Shown here: in pieces, positions 55,074-63,733 of the stretch
How the letters are laid out: the number at the start of each line of letters is the position of its first letter
Numbering within the stretch: the stretch's first letter is position 1
NCBI GenBank assembly: GCA_937996235.1
Contig: CALKVK010000013.1
Location: 1 to 64,000, forward strand
Direction: 5' to 3'
Length of the DNA: 64,000 bases
Source of the DNA: an uncultured bacterium
GTDB taxonomy: Bacteria > Planctomycetota > JAJSAM01 > JAJVHW01
The notes under the pieces: generated by a model
What the model was told of the DNA's origin: nothing
What the model saw: the letters and a program-made list of their open reading frames with translations, nothing else
Database searches by the model: none
Program-made: the position numbers and the translations under genes

Positions 55074-56117
55074 ATGAGCCCGACCGCACCCGCATCGGCC
55101 CCCGCCGCGTCGCGCCGCGCCGCGCTCCTCGAGGAGCTCGCGGACCTGCGCCGCGCGCGGAACGCCGTGATCCTCGCCCACTACTACCAGGAGGGCGAGA
55201 TCCAGGACGTCGCGGACTTCGTCGGCGACAGCCTCGGGCTCTCGCAGCAGGCGGCGACCACCGACGCCGAGGTGATCGTCTTCGCCGGCGTCCACTTCAT
55301 GGCGGAGACCGCGAAGATCCTCAACCCGGGGAAGACGGTCGTCGTGCCCGACATCGACGCCGGCTGCTCGCTCGACGAGAGCGCGCCCGCGGGGCCGTTC
55401 GCGGAGTGGGTGGCCGCGCACCCGGGCGCCACGGTCGTCACGTACATCAACTGCTCGGCCGCCGTGAAGGCGCTCTCCGACATCATCTGCACGTCCAGCA
55501 ACGCGGAGCGCGTGATCCGCTCGGTGCCCGAGGGCACGCCGATCCTGTTCGCGCCCGACGAGCACCTGGGCGCGTGGCTGCAGCGCCGCACGGGCCGCGA
55601 GATGACGCTCTGGCCCGGCCGCTGCATGGTCCACGACGCGTTCGCCGTCGAGCAGCTCCAGCGTCTGCTCGACCAGTACCCGGACGCGTCCGTCGTCGCG
55701 CATCCCGAGTGCCCGGCCGAGATCCTCGCCCTCGCGGACTACGTCGGCTCGACGACCGGGCTGATCGACCACGTCGCGCGCAATCCGGGCCGCGTGCACA
55801 TCGTGGCGACCGAGGCGGGGCTCCTGCACGAGATCCGGCGCCGCGCGCCCGAGGCGCGCGTCATCCCGCTGCCGCCTTCGCGCAGCAACGTGCTCGGCGC
55901 CGCGACGACGGCGAGCATCCCCGCGCCCGGCGAGCACGTGCTGCCCGTCGAGCCGGAGCACGGCTGCGCGTGCGCGGTCTGCCCGCACATGCGGCGCAAC
56001 ACGCTCGAGAAGCTCGTCGCGTGCCTGCGCGACCTCCGCCCGGCGATCGAGCTCGATCCCGAGATCGCGCGGCGCGCGCTGCGTCCGATCCGCCGCATGC
56101 TGGAGATCTCGGCGTGA
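55074..56117 (+). CDS. nadA: Quinolinate synthase
   Basis: A 347-residue NadA, which condenses iminoaspartate with dihydroxyacetone phosphate to quinolinate in NAD synthesis using a [4Fe-4S] cluster. Motifs: NAVILAHYYQEGEIQDVADF with substrate-binding His and Tyr, GDSLGLSQQAATTDAEVIVF, FMAETAKILNPGKTVV, DAGCSLDE with the first cluster Cys, TYINCSAAVKALSDIICTSS, VAHPECPAEILALADYVGST with the second, and CACAVCPHMRRNTLEKL with the third. Length fits. The stop overlaps moaA (GTGA). NadB and NadC are not in the window. Confidence 0.95.
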   Translation: MSPTAPASAPAASRRAALLEELADLRRARNAVILAHYYQEGEIQDVADFVGDSLGLSQQAATTDAEVIVFAGVHFMAETAKILNPGKTVVVPDIDAGCSLDESAPAGPFAEWVAAHPGATVVTYINCSAAVKALSDIICTSSNAERVIRSVPEGTPILFAPDEHLGAWLQRRTGREMTLWPGRCMVHDAFAVEQLQRLLDQYPDASVVAHPECPAEILALADYVGSTTGLIDHVARNPGRVHIVATEAGLLHEIRRRAPEARVIPLPPSRSNVLGAATTASIPAPGEHVLPVEPEHGCACAVCPHMRRNTLEKLVACLRDLRPAIELDPEIARRALRPIRRMLEISA

Positions 56118-57163
56118 GCACGGCCCCCGACGGGTCCCCGGCGGCCGTGCGCGCGCGCCGCGTGCCGCGCGACCGCTTCGGGCGCGTCATCGACTACCTG
56201 CGCATCTCGCTGACGGAGCGCTGCAACATGCGCTGCGTCTACTGCATGCCGCTCGCGCGCGGCGACGGACCGGACGCCGCGGACGTGCTCGACGCGGCCG
56301 AGATCGAGCTGGTCGTGCGCTGCGCCGCGCGCCTGGGCTTCCGCAAGGTGCGGCTGACGGGCGGCGAGCCGACGCTGCGCCGCGACCTCGTCGACATCGT
56401 GCGGCGCGTCGCCGCGGTGCCGGGCATCGAGGACGTCGCGCTCACGACGAACGGCGTGCGCCTGCCGGAGCTCGCGCCCGCGCTGCGCGACGCCGGTCTG
56501 CGGCGCGTCAACGTGCACCTCGACTCGCTCTCCGCGCGCACGCTGCCGCAGGTGATGCGTCTCGGCGACCTCGACCGCGTGCTCGCGGGCATCCGCGCGG
56601 CCGTCGCCGCCGGGCTGACGCCGCTCAAGCTGAACGCGGTGGTCGTCCGCGGCATGAACGAGGCGGAGGTCGTGGACCTCGCGCGGCTCACGCTGGAACA
56701 CGACTGGCACGTGCGCTTCGTCGAGCTGATGCCCCTCGGCTCCGGCGACGAGGCGCGGCTCTCCGTCACGCACTACGTCTCGAACGTGGACACGCGCGCG
56801 CGCATCGAGGCCGCGCTCGGCGCGCTCGAGGCGCTGCCCGTGCGAAACGCGTCCGACGAGTCGGAGAACTTCCGCGTGCCCGGGGCGCCGGGCGTGATCG
56901 GGTTCATCTCGCCGGTGAGCCGGCCCTACTGCGGCGCCTGCAACCGCATGCGCCTGACCGCCGACGGCCGCTTCCACCTCTGCCTCCTGCAGGACGCGGA
57001 GCTCGACGTCCGCGCGGCTCTGCGCGCGCCGGGGAGCTCGGCCGAGCGCGCGCGGCGCGTCGCGCGCGTGCTCGTGCGTGCCGTGCGCGGCAAGCCGACC
57101 GGGCACCGCCTCGACGCCGGCCTGCACACGCGCGGCCGCCGCATGCACCAGATCGGCGGCTGA
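56114..57163 (+). CDS. moaA: GTP 3',8-cyclase, molybdenum cofactor synthesis
   Basis: A 349-residue radical SAM enzyme that converts GTP to 3',8-cyclo-GTP, the first step of molybdopterin synthesis with MoaC. The radical SAM cluster is Cys37, Cys41, Cys44 in LTERCNMRCVYCMP; the GEP motif is RLTGGEPTLRRDLVD; the second cluster lies in SRPYCGACNRMRLTADGRFH; the conserved C-terminal Gly-Gly ends the chain (MHQIGG). The GTG start overlaps the nadA stop, so NAD and Mo-cofactor synthesis share an operon here. MoaC, MoaE and others are not in the window. Confidence 0.95.
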   Translation: MSTAPDGSPAAVRARRVPRDRFGRVIDYLRISLTERCNMRCVYCMPLARGDGPDAADVLDAAEIELVVRCAARLGFRKVRLTGGEPTLRRDLVDIVRRVAAVPGIEDVALTTNGVRLPELAPALRDAGLRRVNVHLDSLSARTLPQVMRLGDLDRVLAGIRAAVAAGLTPLKLNAVVVRGMNEAEVVDLARLTLEHDWHVRFVELMPLGSGDEARLSVTHYVSNVDTRARIEAALGALEALPVRNASDESENFRVPGAPGVIGFISPVSRPYCGACNRMRLTADGRFHLCLLQDAELDVRAALRAPGSSAERARRVARVLVRAVRGKPTGHRLDAGLHTRGRRMHQIGG

Positions 57164-57252
57164 AGCGCGCGGCGCGAGGCGACGTGACGCGCGTCATCGC
57201 GCGGACGGTCGCGATCCCGCATGCTGCCCCTCGTGCGCGGCGCGCACACATC

Positions 57253-57264
57253 CGGTCCGGACCG
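57253..57264. promoter_or_regulatory. 12-bp palindrome upstream of CBS gene
   Basis: CGGTCC followed by its reverse complement GGACCG, 40 bases before ATG 57305. Could be an operator for the stress-type CBS gene. Confidence 0.3.
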
Positions 57265-57304
57265 TGCGCAGCGCGCACCGGTTCCGCGCACAGGAGGTGT
57301 CGCC

Positions 57305-57742
57305 ATGAACGCCGGCAGCATCTGCACCCGGGACGTCGATCTCGCGGGCGCGCACGAGTCGGTGCAGGCGGTGGCCGCCCGCATGCAGCAGCGCAACGTC
57401 GGGTCGGTCGTGGTCGTGGACGAGCGCCGCCGACCCGTCGGCATCGCCACCGACCGCGACCTCGCCGTGCGCGTGCTCGCGCGCAACGGCGACGCGGCGG
57501 GCACCGCGCTCGGCGACGTGATGACGCCCGACCCGCGCACCATCGCCGTCGACGCGCACGTCGATCGCGCCGTCGATCTCATGCTCGAGGGATCGTTCCG
57601 GCGCGTCGTGGTCGTCGACCGGCTCGGCGCGCTCTACGGCGTGCTCAGCCTCGACGACGTGCTGATCGCGCTGAGCGAGCAGCTCGATCGCGTGCGCGAA
57701 CTGCTCGAGCGCGAGTCGCCGCGGGCCGTCGCGACGACCTGA
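57305..57742 (+). CDS. Protein with two CBS domains
   Basis: A 145-residue protein made only of a CBS pair (residues about 1-62 and 66-130): SVQAVAARMQQRNVGSVVVV, RRPVGIATDRDLAVRVLARN, DVMTPDPRTIAVDAHVDRAV and RRVVVVDRLGALYGVLSLDD. Such stand-alone proteins bind adenine nucleotides and act as sensors of energy state. ATG 57305 has a strong AGGAGGTG site. It is convergent with a UspA-family gene, a pairing often seen in stress and starvation regulons; a perfect hairpin lies between them. Confidence 0.88.
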   Translation: MNAGSICTRDVDLAGAHESVQAVAARMQQRNVGSVVVVDERRRPVGIATDRDLAVRVLARNGDAAGTALGDVMTPDPRTIAVDAHVDRAVDLMLEGSFRRVVVVDRLGALYGVLSLDDVLIALSEQLDRVRELLERESPRAVATT

Positions 57743-57762
57743 CCCGCAGCGTTCCCCGACTC

Positions 57763-57799
57763 CGCGCGCGCCCGGCGGCGATCGCCCCGGGCGCGCGCG
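57763..57799. terminator. Bidirectional terminator hairpin
   Basis: CGCGCGCGCCCGG (57763-57775) pairs perfectly over 13 bp with CCGGGCGCGCGCG (57787-57799). It lies between the convergent CBS and UspA genes. Confidence 0.6.
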
Positions 57800-57803
57800 T
57801 CGG

Positions 57804-58703
57804 TCACGACCTCGCGGTCCGCCTGCGCGCCTTGCCGCCGCCCCGGGCGGGCGGGCGCGCGCGCACGACGAGCACCGACACGTTCGCGTGGGTCGCCACG
57901 CCGTGCGCCACGCTGCCGACGAACAGCTCGTGCGCCGCGGTCTTGCCGTGCGACCCGACGATCAGCAGACGTGCGCCGACGGTCCGGCCCTCGCGCAGCA
58001 CCGCGTCGACGGCGTGCCCTTCCGCGAGCTGCACCGCCACGTCGACACCGCTCGTGTCGAACCCCGCCACGAACTTCCGGAAGCGCCCGTCGGCCTCCGC
58101 GACGCGCTCCGACTCGCGCGTCTGCTCGCGCGTGTCGAACATGTCGGCGTCGAGCGCCAGCGTGCTCCATGCGGGGCGCACCACGTGCAGCGCGACCAGC
58201 CGCAGGTGCAGGCGCCGCGCGAGATCGAGCGCCGTGCGGAACGCGCGCGCGGAGCCGGGCGTCATGTCGATCGCGACGAGCGCGATGCCTCCCGCCGGCG
58301 GCAGCGGACCGCGCACGATCAGCAGTGCGCCGGGCACGGTGCGCAGCAGCCGCTCCGTCACGCTGCCGAGCAGCGCGCGGCGCCACGCCGAGCGGCCACG
58401 CGGAGCCACCGCGACCAGGTCGGCCGACACGGCCCGCGCGTGGTTCGCGAGCGTCGCCGCAGGATCGGCCGACGCCACCACGCGCGTGACGGCCTGCGGC
58501 AGTCCGGCGCGACGCAGGAGCGCCGCGCTGGAGGAGCGGACACGCTCCGCGAACTCCGCGTCCGCGCGCACGAGATCCGGGTGCACGGCGCAGAGCACGT
58601 GGACCTCGGCGCCGGTGCGCTGCGCCAGCTCCGCCGCGGCCGCGAGTGCGGCCTTGCTGCGCGCCGAGAGATCGGTCCCGACGACGTACACAGGGGTGCG
58701 CAT
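57804..58703 (-). CDS. Tandem universal stress protein
   Basis: A 299-residue protein with two UspA domains (residues about 1-140 and 150-290). Domain 1 starts YVVGTDLSARSKAALAAAAE and ends RALLGSVTERLLRTVPGALL; domain 2 starts GIALVAIDMTPGSARAFRTA and has the ATP-binding loop VGSHGKTAAHELFVGSVAHG near its end, the form that binds ATP. Domain 1 has a similar G-x-G-type loop (APRGRSAWRRALLGS). Role in stress survival is typical. ATG 58703 is chosen because the domain starts at once; a longer frame upstream is low-complexity. Convergent with the CBS gene. Confidence 0.88.
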   Translation of the reverse strand: MRTPVYVVGTDLSARSKAALAAAAELAQRTGAEVHVLCAVHPDLVRADAEFAERVRSSSAALLRRAGLPQAVTRVVASADPAATLANHARAVSADLVAVAPRGRSAWRRALLGSVTERLLRTVPGALLIVRGPLPPAGGIALVAIDMTPGSARAFRTALDLARRLHLRLVALHVVRPAWSTLALDADMFDTREQTRESERVAEADGRFRKFVAGFDTSGVDVAVQLAEGHAVDAVLREGRTVGARLLIVGSHGKTAAHELFVGSVAHGVATHANVSVLVVRARPPARGGGKARRRTARS

Positions 58704-58943
58704 GCAGGGCTCCGCCCGCGCGCAGGGGCGCCGCTCACGCCGCGCCGACGCCCCCGCGCCACGGGCGTGTCGCGTCGGGCCGCGACGGTCCGGAGGCCCC
58801 CCGGCGGTGGGAGGGAGCGCAGCAAGCGCCACATGCGAGCCGCGCGGCAGGGCCTCCGGACGCCCGGTCAGCATCGCCGACCCGGCCGGTCTGCGCGATG
58901 ACGTCGGTCACGCCGCGCAGCGCCGCCGCGCGCTCCGGGTCGC

Positions 58944-59444
58944 TCAGCCCTCCGGCCGGAACGCGCCCCACGGCTGCGACGCGAGGTCCGACAGCACCAG
59001 CTTGCGGTCCTCGTCGTCCGCCACCTCGCGCGCAAGCTTGCGCGCGGTCGCGTAGGCCTCGCGCGCGGCGTCGACGTCGCCCGCGATCGCGAAGGCGCGC
59101 GCCCGTGCCTCGGCCGCGTACGCATGGTCCCAGTCCTTCATCACGTGCGCGTGCTCGGCGCACAGCCGCCACGTCTCGTCGGCGTACTGCGTGCAGCGGG
59201 CGCTGTCGCCGAGCACGGCGTACACGCGCGAGAGCAGCCACGCCGCGCGCGAGCGGTGCGCCTCGTTGCCCGCGTGGATCCAGTGCAGGTACGAAGCGTG
59301 CGCCGCGTGCAGCATGCGCTCGTCCTCGTCCGACACCCGCCGCTCCTTCGAGAGCAGCTCCCATGTCAGGCCGTTGAACGCCACGCCGAAGTGGCGGTGC
59401 GCCTGCGCCTCCGTGAAACGAGAATCCTGTTCCCCGTCCGTCAC
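58944..59444 (-). CDS. Hypothetical helical (TPR-like) protein
   Basis: A 166-residue soluble protein that appears all-helical with TPR-like helix pairs (RAAWLLSRVYAVLGDSARCT, AEARARAFAIAGDVDAAREA). Its start TEAQAHRHFGVAFNGLTWEL is not tied to a known family. GTG 59444 is chosen because GGGGGGAAG lies upstream. It stands alone between the UspA gene and the site-2 protease gene. A protein-protein adaptor is the simplest guess, but that is inference. Confidence 0.65.
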   Translation of the reverse strand: MTDGEQDSRFTEAQAHRHFGVAFNGLTWELLSKERRVSDEDERMLHAAHASYLHWIHAGNEAHRSRAAWLLSRVYAVLGDSARCTQYADETWRLCAEHAHVMKDWDHAYAAEARARAFAIAGDVDAAREAYATARKLAREVADDEDRKLVLSDLASQPWGAFRPEG

Positions 59445-59619
59445 GTCGCTTCCCCCCCGCTCTCCTGTCGATGGCTCGCGGTCGCGCGTCGTGCGGCCGC
59501 CGCGCCCTCCCGCGAGAAGCGTAACGTCCCCTGCACGACACGTGCAGCATCCGCCGGAGTCGCCCGCGCGGAGCGATCGGTGCGTCGGACGCCGCGCCCA
59601 CGCCGAACCGTGGGCGGCG

Positions 59620-61992
59620 TCACCACAACGACGCGATCGAGTCACGCAGGATCAGGAACGCATTGAGCGCCATCCAGCAGACGAGGAGCACGACGCCGAG
59701 TCGACGCACGAGTGCCAGTCCGCGCCGCGGGAGCGGGCGGCGCGCGGCGCTCTCCACACCGAGCACCGCGAGTTCGAACCCGTCGAGCGGCGGCACGGGA
59801 AGCACGTTCAGGAACAGTACGAAGGCGTTCACCCACGCGAAGATGTCCGCCGCGCGCCACGGATCGCGGCGAACGGCTGCGACGAGCCACGTGCGTTCGT
59901 CGGCACTCGGCGGCTTCCGCGCCGCCGCGAGCAGCGTGGCCGGGAGGGCGACGACCGAGCGCCATCCGACGGAGCCGACGCGACCGATGATCTGCGCCGG
60001 CGTCGGCGGAGGGCCGCGTTCGCGGAGCCGTGCGAACTCGATCCCGTCGATCTCGCGCGCTGCCTGGCGTTCGCTGCGCGCGATGCGAACGATGTGCGTC
60101 GTCGCGCCGCGCCGGACGCGGAGGTCCACCGGTCCCATGGCGAGCGCCGCTTCCAGTCGCGTGCGCGCGTCCGCGGACGCCGTCGACGTCTCCACGCCGC
60201 CCGCGGCGAATCCGATGACCTCGTCGTCGACCTGGAACTCCGCGGCCCGGTCCCTGCGCACCCGGGCGATGCGCCATGTCTCCGGCGGCAGGAGCCCGTA
60301 GGCGTCCTCCGCGTCGCCGCCCGGCGGCGCCGCGGGGGTGACCCAGACGAGCGACGTCTCGGTGCCGTCGCGTAGCACGACGACCTCGACGCCGCGCCCC
60401 GGAGCGTCCGCGAGACCGGTCGCGCTGCGCGCGTCGTCCATCGGCGCAAGGCGGCGGCGGACGTCGAAGAAGCCCGAGACGGGCATCCCGTCGACGCGCA
60501 GCACGCGATCCCCGGCGCGGAGTCCCGAGCGCTCCGCCACCGATCCGGCGGGCACACGGCCGACGACGGGCGCGGTGACGAGCCGCGCTTCGGGACTCGC
60601 GGCGGCGTAGATCCAGAAGAAGGCGACGGCGGCCATGAAGTTCACGACGAGTCCGCCGACCAGGAACGCGAAACGCCGCCCGGCGGAGAGGTGGGCGTGG
60701 ACGGGACGCGGCTCGTCGTCGGGATCGCGTCGCGGGTAGGGCGGCGGAGGGCGCCCGGCTTCCTCGCACCGCGCGCGCTCGTTCCAGTACGTCCACACCG
60801 CCCGCGGCGCGACGTGCGGCTGTACGGACCCGAGCAACGGCAGAAGGCGGATGTCGAACCGCATCGGGAGGCGTCCACCGCGCGTCGCAAAGCTGCGCAC
60901 CACCGGTCCGATCCCGACCGTCACCACCGCGACGGGAACGCCTACGAGGCGCGCGGCGACGAAGTGCCCGAACTCGTGCGCGAGGACCGCGAGCGACGAG
61001 AGCAGGAGCATCATCCCGAGCGAGTTGCCGCGCACTGTGCCCACGACGAGCAGGGCGACGAACCCGAGCGCGAGCGCCGCTCCGAGCAGGCCCGTGCGCT
61101 TCGGCGCGTGCGACTCGGTCGGCGTCCACGCCTCCACCCAGAGCGCATCGGCGTAGGTCGCCGCGTCCAGCGAAGCGAACTTCGCCTGCCACTCGCGCGC
61201 GACGCGCCGGTGACGTGCAGCGGCTCGACCGAGCAGGCTGCGCGCCGCCTCCAGGTCGATCGGGAGGCCGAACGCGCCCGTGGCGCGGATGCGACCGAGC
61301 GCGAGCATCGACTCGACGTCGTCCGCGGCCGCCGCGCGCTCGAGCCACTCGACCACATCGCCGACAGCGACCCCCTGCACGCCGCCGTTCGCGGCGAACT
61401 CCGCCAGGTACGCGCACGCCGGCGCGCTCCCGGCGGCCGCAGCCTCGCGCAGCAGGCGCTCGGCGTGTTCCGCGTCGATCAGCGCGAGTTGGATCCGCGC
61501 GTTGGAGGATCCGCTCGCCACCGCCGATTCGAGTTGCTGCCGGCCCTCCGCCGCCCCGTCCGCGGAATCGGCCAGCAGCATCGTCGCCGTGCCCAGGACG
61601 TGGGCAGCGGGCACGCTGCCGCGGCGCGCCCGCGCGCGCCATGCGTCGAGGTGGGGGTCCGCGCTTCCACCGGGGAAGGCCGTCCGGAACGCATCCTCGA
61701 GGAAGACTCCCGCCACGTCGGGCGCCGCCAGCGCGAACCACGCCAGCGCCTCGCCCTCGGTCACGCCGCGTCGGGCGGCCTCGTCGGCGACGCCCTGCCC
61801 GTGGCGCATGAGGCCGACGATCAGACCCGATGCGTGCGCGTCGGGCGCGGCCGTCGCCTCCGGGCGCTCTCCGCCTGCCGGGTCGGCCCGCAGCGCTGCG
61901 ATCAGCCTGCGGCAGAGCGCGGCGTGCTCGCGCAGCAGGTCCACGAAGTCGTCGTCGACGGGCTGCGCGGGAGATGCGTCACCAGGCGCCAC
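59620..61992 (-). CDS. Site-2 protease (M50) with Sel1-like N-terminus and PDZ
   Basis: A 790-residue membrane protein. Residues about 70-300 form Sel1/TPR-like helices (ARRGSVPAAHVLGTATMLLA, WLERAAAADDVESMLALGRI, DLEAARSLLGRAAARHRRVA). Then an M50 site-2 protease: HEFGH with His339 and His343, a PDZ domain (VVGRVPAGSVAERSGLRAGD), and the third zinc ligand Asp737 in VPPLDGFELA, among about five membrane segments. Such enzymes cut membrane-bound regulators. GTG 61992 is preferred because GGAG lies six bases before it; GTG 62106 would add 38 low-complexity residues. The combination with Sel1 repeats is uncommon and suggests that the solenoid presents substrates. Confidence 0.82.
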   Translation of the reverse strand: MAPGDASPAQPVDDDFVDLLREHAALCRRLIAALRADPAGGERPEATAAPDAHASGLIVGLMRHGQGVADEAARRGVTEGEALAWFALAAPDVAGVFLEDAFRTAFPGGSADPHLDAWRARARRGSVPAAHVLGTATMLLADSADGAAEGRQQLESAVASGSSNARIQLALIDAEHAERLLREAAAAGSAPACAYLAEFAANGGVQGVAVGDVVEWLERAAAADDVESMLALGRIRATGAFGLPIDLEAARSLLGRAAARHRRVAREWQAKFASLDAATYADALWVEAWTPTESHAPKRTGLLGAALALGFVALLVVGTVRGNSLGMMLLLSSLAVLAHEFGHFVAARLVGVPVAVVTVGIGPVVRSFATRGGRLPMRFDIRLLPLLGSVQPHVAPRAVWTYWNERARCEEAGRPPPPYPRRDPDDEPRPVHAHLSAGRRFAFLVGGLVVNFMAAVAFFWIYAAASPEARLVTAPVVGRVPAGSVAERSGLRAGDRVLRVDGMPVSGFFDVRRRLAPMDDARSATGLADAPGRGVEVVVLRDGTETSLVWVTPAAPPGGDAEDAYGLLPPETWRIARVRRDRAAEFQVDDEVIGFAAGGVETSTASADARTRLEAALAMGPVDLRVRRGATTHIVRIARSERQAAREIDGIEFARLRERGPPPTPAQIIGRVGSVGWRSVVALPATLLAAARKPPSADERTWLVAAVRRDPWRAADIFAWVNAFVLFLNVLPVPPLDGFELAVLGVESAARRPLPRRGLALVRRLGVVLLVCWMALNAFLILRDSIASLW

Positions 61993-62150
61993 GTTCCGCT
62001 CCGTGCCCGGGCGCGATCCTGCGTGCCCTGCCACGACCGGATCTTCGCACGGCACGCGCACGTCGTCGCCCCGTGAAACCGAACCGGGCGGACGCGCCGC
62101 AGCCACTGCGCCGGGCTCGGCCGCGGCCCGCGCTCGAAGCGCGCTGCATC

Positions 62151-62196
62151 TGGAGCGGGCGAAGGGATTCGAACCCTCGACCTGCAGCTTGGGAAG
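62151..62196 (-). other. tRNA-Gly(CCC) 3' half, integration attachment site
   Basis: Read on the minus strand, 46 bases match the 3' half of a tRNA-Gly: anticodon loop CTTCCCAAG (anticodon CCC), variable and T arm GAGGG-TTCGAAT-CCCTT, acceptor strand CGCCCGC, discriminator T, and encoded CCA. The 5' half is missing: bases before the anticodon loop (CACGA) cannot form the anticodon stem. A tyrosine integrase starts 167 bases away. This is what remains at the far end when an element integrates into a tRNA gene with a crossover in the anticodon loop and restores an intact copy at its other end. Confidence 0.8.
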
Positions 62197-62291
62197 TCGT
62201 GAACCGGGGTGTCAGCTACTTCCTGGTGACCATCGGAGATCGGGGATAACTGCCTTGCGCGTAGCGACTTGTGCTGGATGGTGACGTGCGG

Positions 62292-62321
62292 TTGTCGGCA
62301 GTCGCCGGAGACTGCTATCGT
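62292..62321 (+). promoter_or_regulatory. Integrase promoter
   Basis: TTGTCG (62292-62297), 18-base spacer, TATCGT (62316-62321). Transcription should start near 62328-62330, inside a pair of direct repeats. Confidence 0.5.
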
Positions 62322-62328
62322 TCGACCT

Positions 62329-62349
62329 TGGTGCCACAGGTGGTGCCAC
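62329..62349 (+). repeat. Direct repeat at integrase transcription start
   Basis: TGGTGCCAC occurs at 62329-62337 and 62341-62349, a 12-base period, right at the predicted transcription start. Could be an operator or an integrase arm-type binding site. Confidence 0.4.
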
Positions 62350-62362
62350 GCAGAGCCTCCGC

Positions 62363-63733
62363 ATGCCTCCCAGCCAACATTCCGGTGTCTACCTGGTTCC
62401 TCGCACCCTCAGGGACGGGAGCAAGCGCTACCGCGCCAAGTTCAAGGACCCCGACACGGGGCGCGTGGTGTGGGAGACCCTCGACCCGGTCGGCCTTCCG
62501 AACAGAAAGTCGCGCTTGCGGTGGCTGAAGGAGAAGTCCAAGGCGCTCGCCCGCCGCCGGGCGGAAATCAGCTCTGGGGCGCCGCGCCGGACTTCAACCG
62601 ATCTCGATGCCGCGATCACGGACTACCTCAAGAGGCGGGAAGATGCCGGGCTGGCGGCCCGCACGATCGGCGTCTACAGGAAGCAGCTCGAGAGGTTTGC
62701 GGTGTGGGCGAGGACCTTAGGGATCGACCGCGTGGAGGATCTGAACGAGATCCACCTTGTGGAGTTCCGGGAGTCCCAGGAGACCCGTCGCAAGCGAGTC
62801 CCGAGCGAGAAGGGGCGGCGGGGGGAGCGCCGGGCTGCGGCGAAGCTCGTGGCGCCGCAGACCGCCAACGTCACCCTGCGGTCCGTGACCACGTTTCTGA
62901 ACTACCAGCGCAAGCGGGGGCGGACGCCGCTGCTGACGAGGACCGAGGTCGGCGAGGCGCTCCAGCGCCTCCGAGAGCCGCCCCGGAAGGCAAACCCGCT
63001 CTGGCCGGTCGAGTGCGAGAAGCTGCTCAGTGCCGCGGCCCGCCACGACGCCGCGACGTTCACGCTGACCCGTGCGGAGCACAGAGCGTCGCCGAGCGCG
63101 GTCGCGATGAACCAGACGCCTCGCTACGAGTCCGTCGCCCCCTTCGTGGCCTTCGTCCTCCTTACCGGAATGCGCCTCGGCGAGGCGCGACAGGTCAGGT
63201 GGCGCGATGTGCACCTCCGCGCCAAAGACGTGCGCGGTGCCGCCGTCGGGGAGATCCGTGTGGTTGCCGCAACCTCGAAGAACCGCACGGACCGCCGCGT
63301 AGATCTGTCGGTGTCCCCGGCGCTGCGAGAACTGCTCACGGTCATGAAGGCCCAGGCAGGGGGCAAGCCCTACGTGTTCGGCGGGGCGAAGCCCATCGCC
63401 GAGTCCAGGGTCGAGACCACCCGTCGACGTCTGCAGCGCAGCTTCGGTGCGCCGGCGTTCAACTGGCAGCGCCTTCGTAGAACGTGCGGTTCGTACCTCA
63501 CGTGCAGCCCCGGCATCTTCGGGAGCACGTCCGTCTTTCGTAGTGCGGCGCAGCTCGGCCACTCCGTGCCAGTGGCGGAGAAGCACTATGTCGGCGTGCT
63601 GACAGGCATCCCGCCGATGGCCCAGACCCTTGAGGCAGCCATGGACGTCGAGGGCATCATCGCACACCTCATCGCAGCGCACGGCAGGGGGGCGACGCGA
63701 TCGACACCGACCTGTCGAGCTCGAAGTGGGTAG
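62363..63733 (+). CDS. Tyrosine recombinase/integrase
   Basis: A 456-residue site-specific recombinase. The N-terminal part (residues 1-75) has a short arm-binding-like segment (RDGSKRYRAKFKDPDTGRV). Residues about 80-190 are a core-binding SAM-like domain (ITDYLKRREDAGLAARTIGV). The catalytic domain has Arg271 in LTGMRLGEARQVR, Lys306 in TSKNRTDRR, Arg372 in WQRLRRTCGSY, His400 in LGHSVPVAEKHY and nucleophile Tyr409. The usual first His of HxxR is Gln369, a known tolerated change. It should integrate and excise DNA at tRNA-Gly. The C-terminus extends about 45 residues beyond the nucleophile. ATG 62363 follows a weak AGAG site. Confidence 0.9.
   Translation: MPPSQHSGVYLVPRTLRDGSKRYRAKFKDPDTGRVVWETLDPVGLPNRKSRLRWLKEKSKALARRRAEISSGAPRRTSTDLDAAITDYLKRREDAGLAARTIGVYRKQLERFAVWARTLGIDRVEDLNEIHLVEFRESQETRRKRVPSEKGRRGERRAAAKLVAPQTANVTLRSVTTFLNYQRKRGRTPLLTRTEVGEALQRLREPPRKANPLWPVECEKLLSAAARHDAATFTLTRAEHRASPSAVAMNQTPRYESVAPFVAFVLLTGMRLGEARQVRWRDVHLRAKDVRGAAVGEIRVVAATSKNRTDRRVDLSVSPALRELLTVMKAQAGGKPYVFGGAKPIAESRVETTRRRLQRSFGAPAFNWQRLRRTCGSYLTCSPGIFGSTSVFRSAAQLGHSVPVAEKHYVGVLTGIPPMAQTLEAAMDVEGIIAHLIAAHGRGATRSTPTCRARSG

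Noticed and set aside
62106..62250. Intact tRNA-Gly gene
   Set aside because: Only the 3' half is present; the bases that should form the anticodon stem, D arm and acceptor 5' strand do not match.
62328..62363. Leaderless TTG start for the integrase six bases after TATCGT
   Set aside because: TTG 62328 is not in frame with the integrase; the frame it opens is low-complexity. The TATCGT box is better read as a normal promoter with a short leader.
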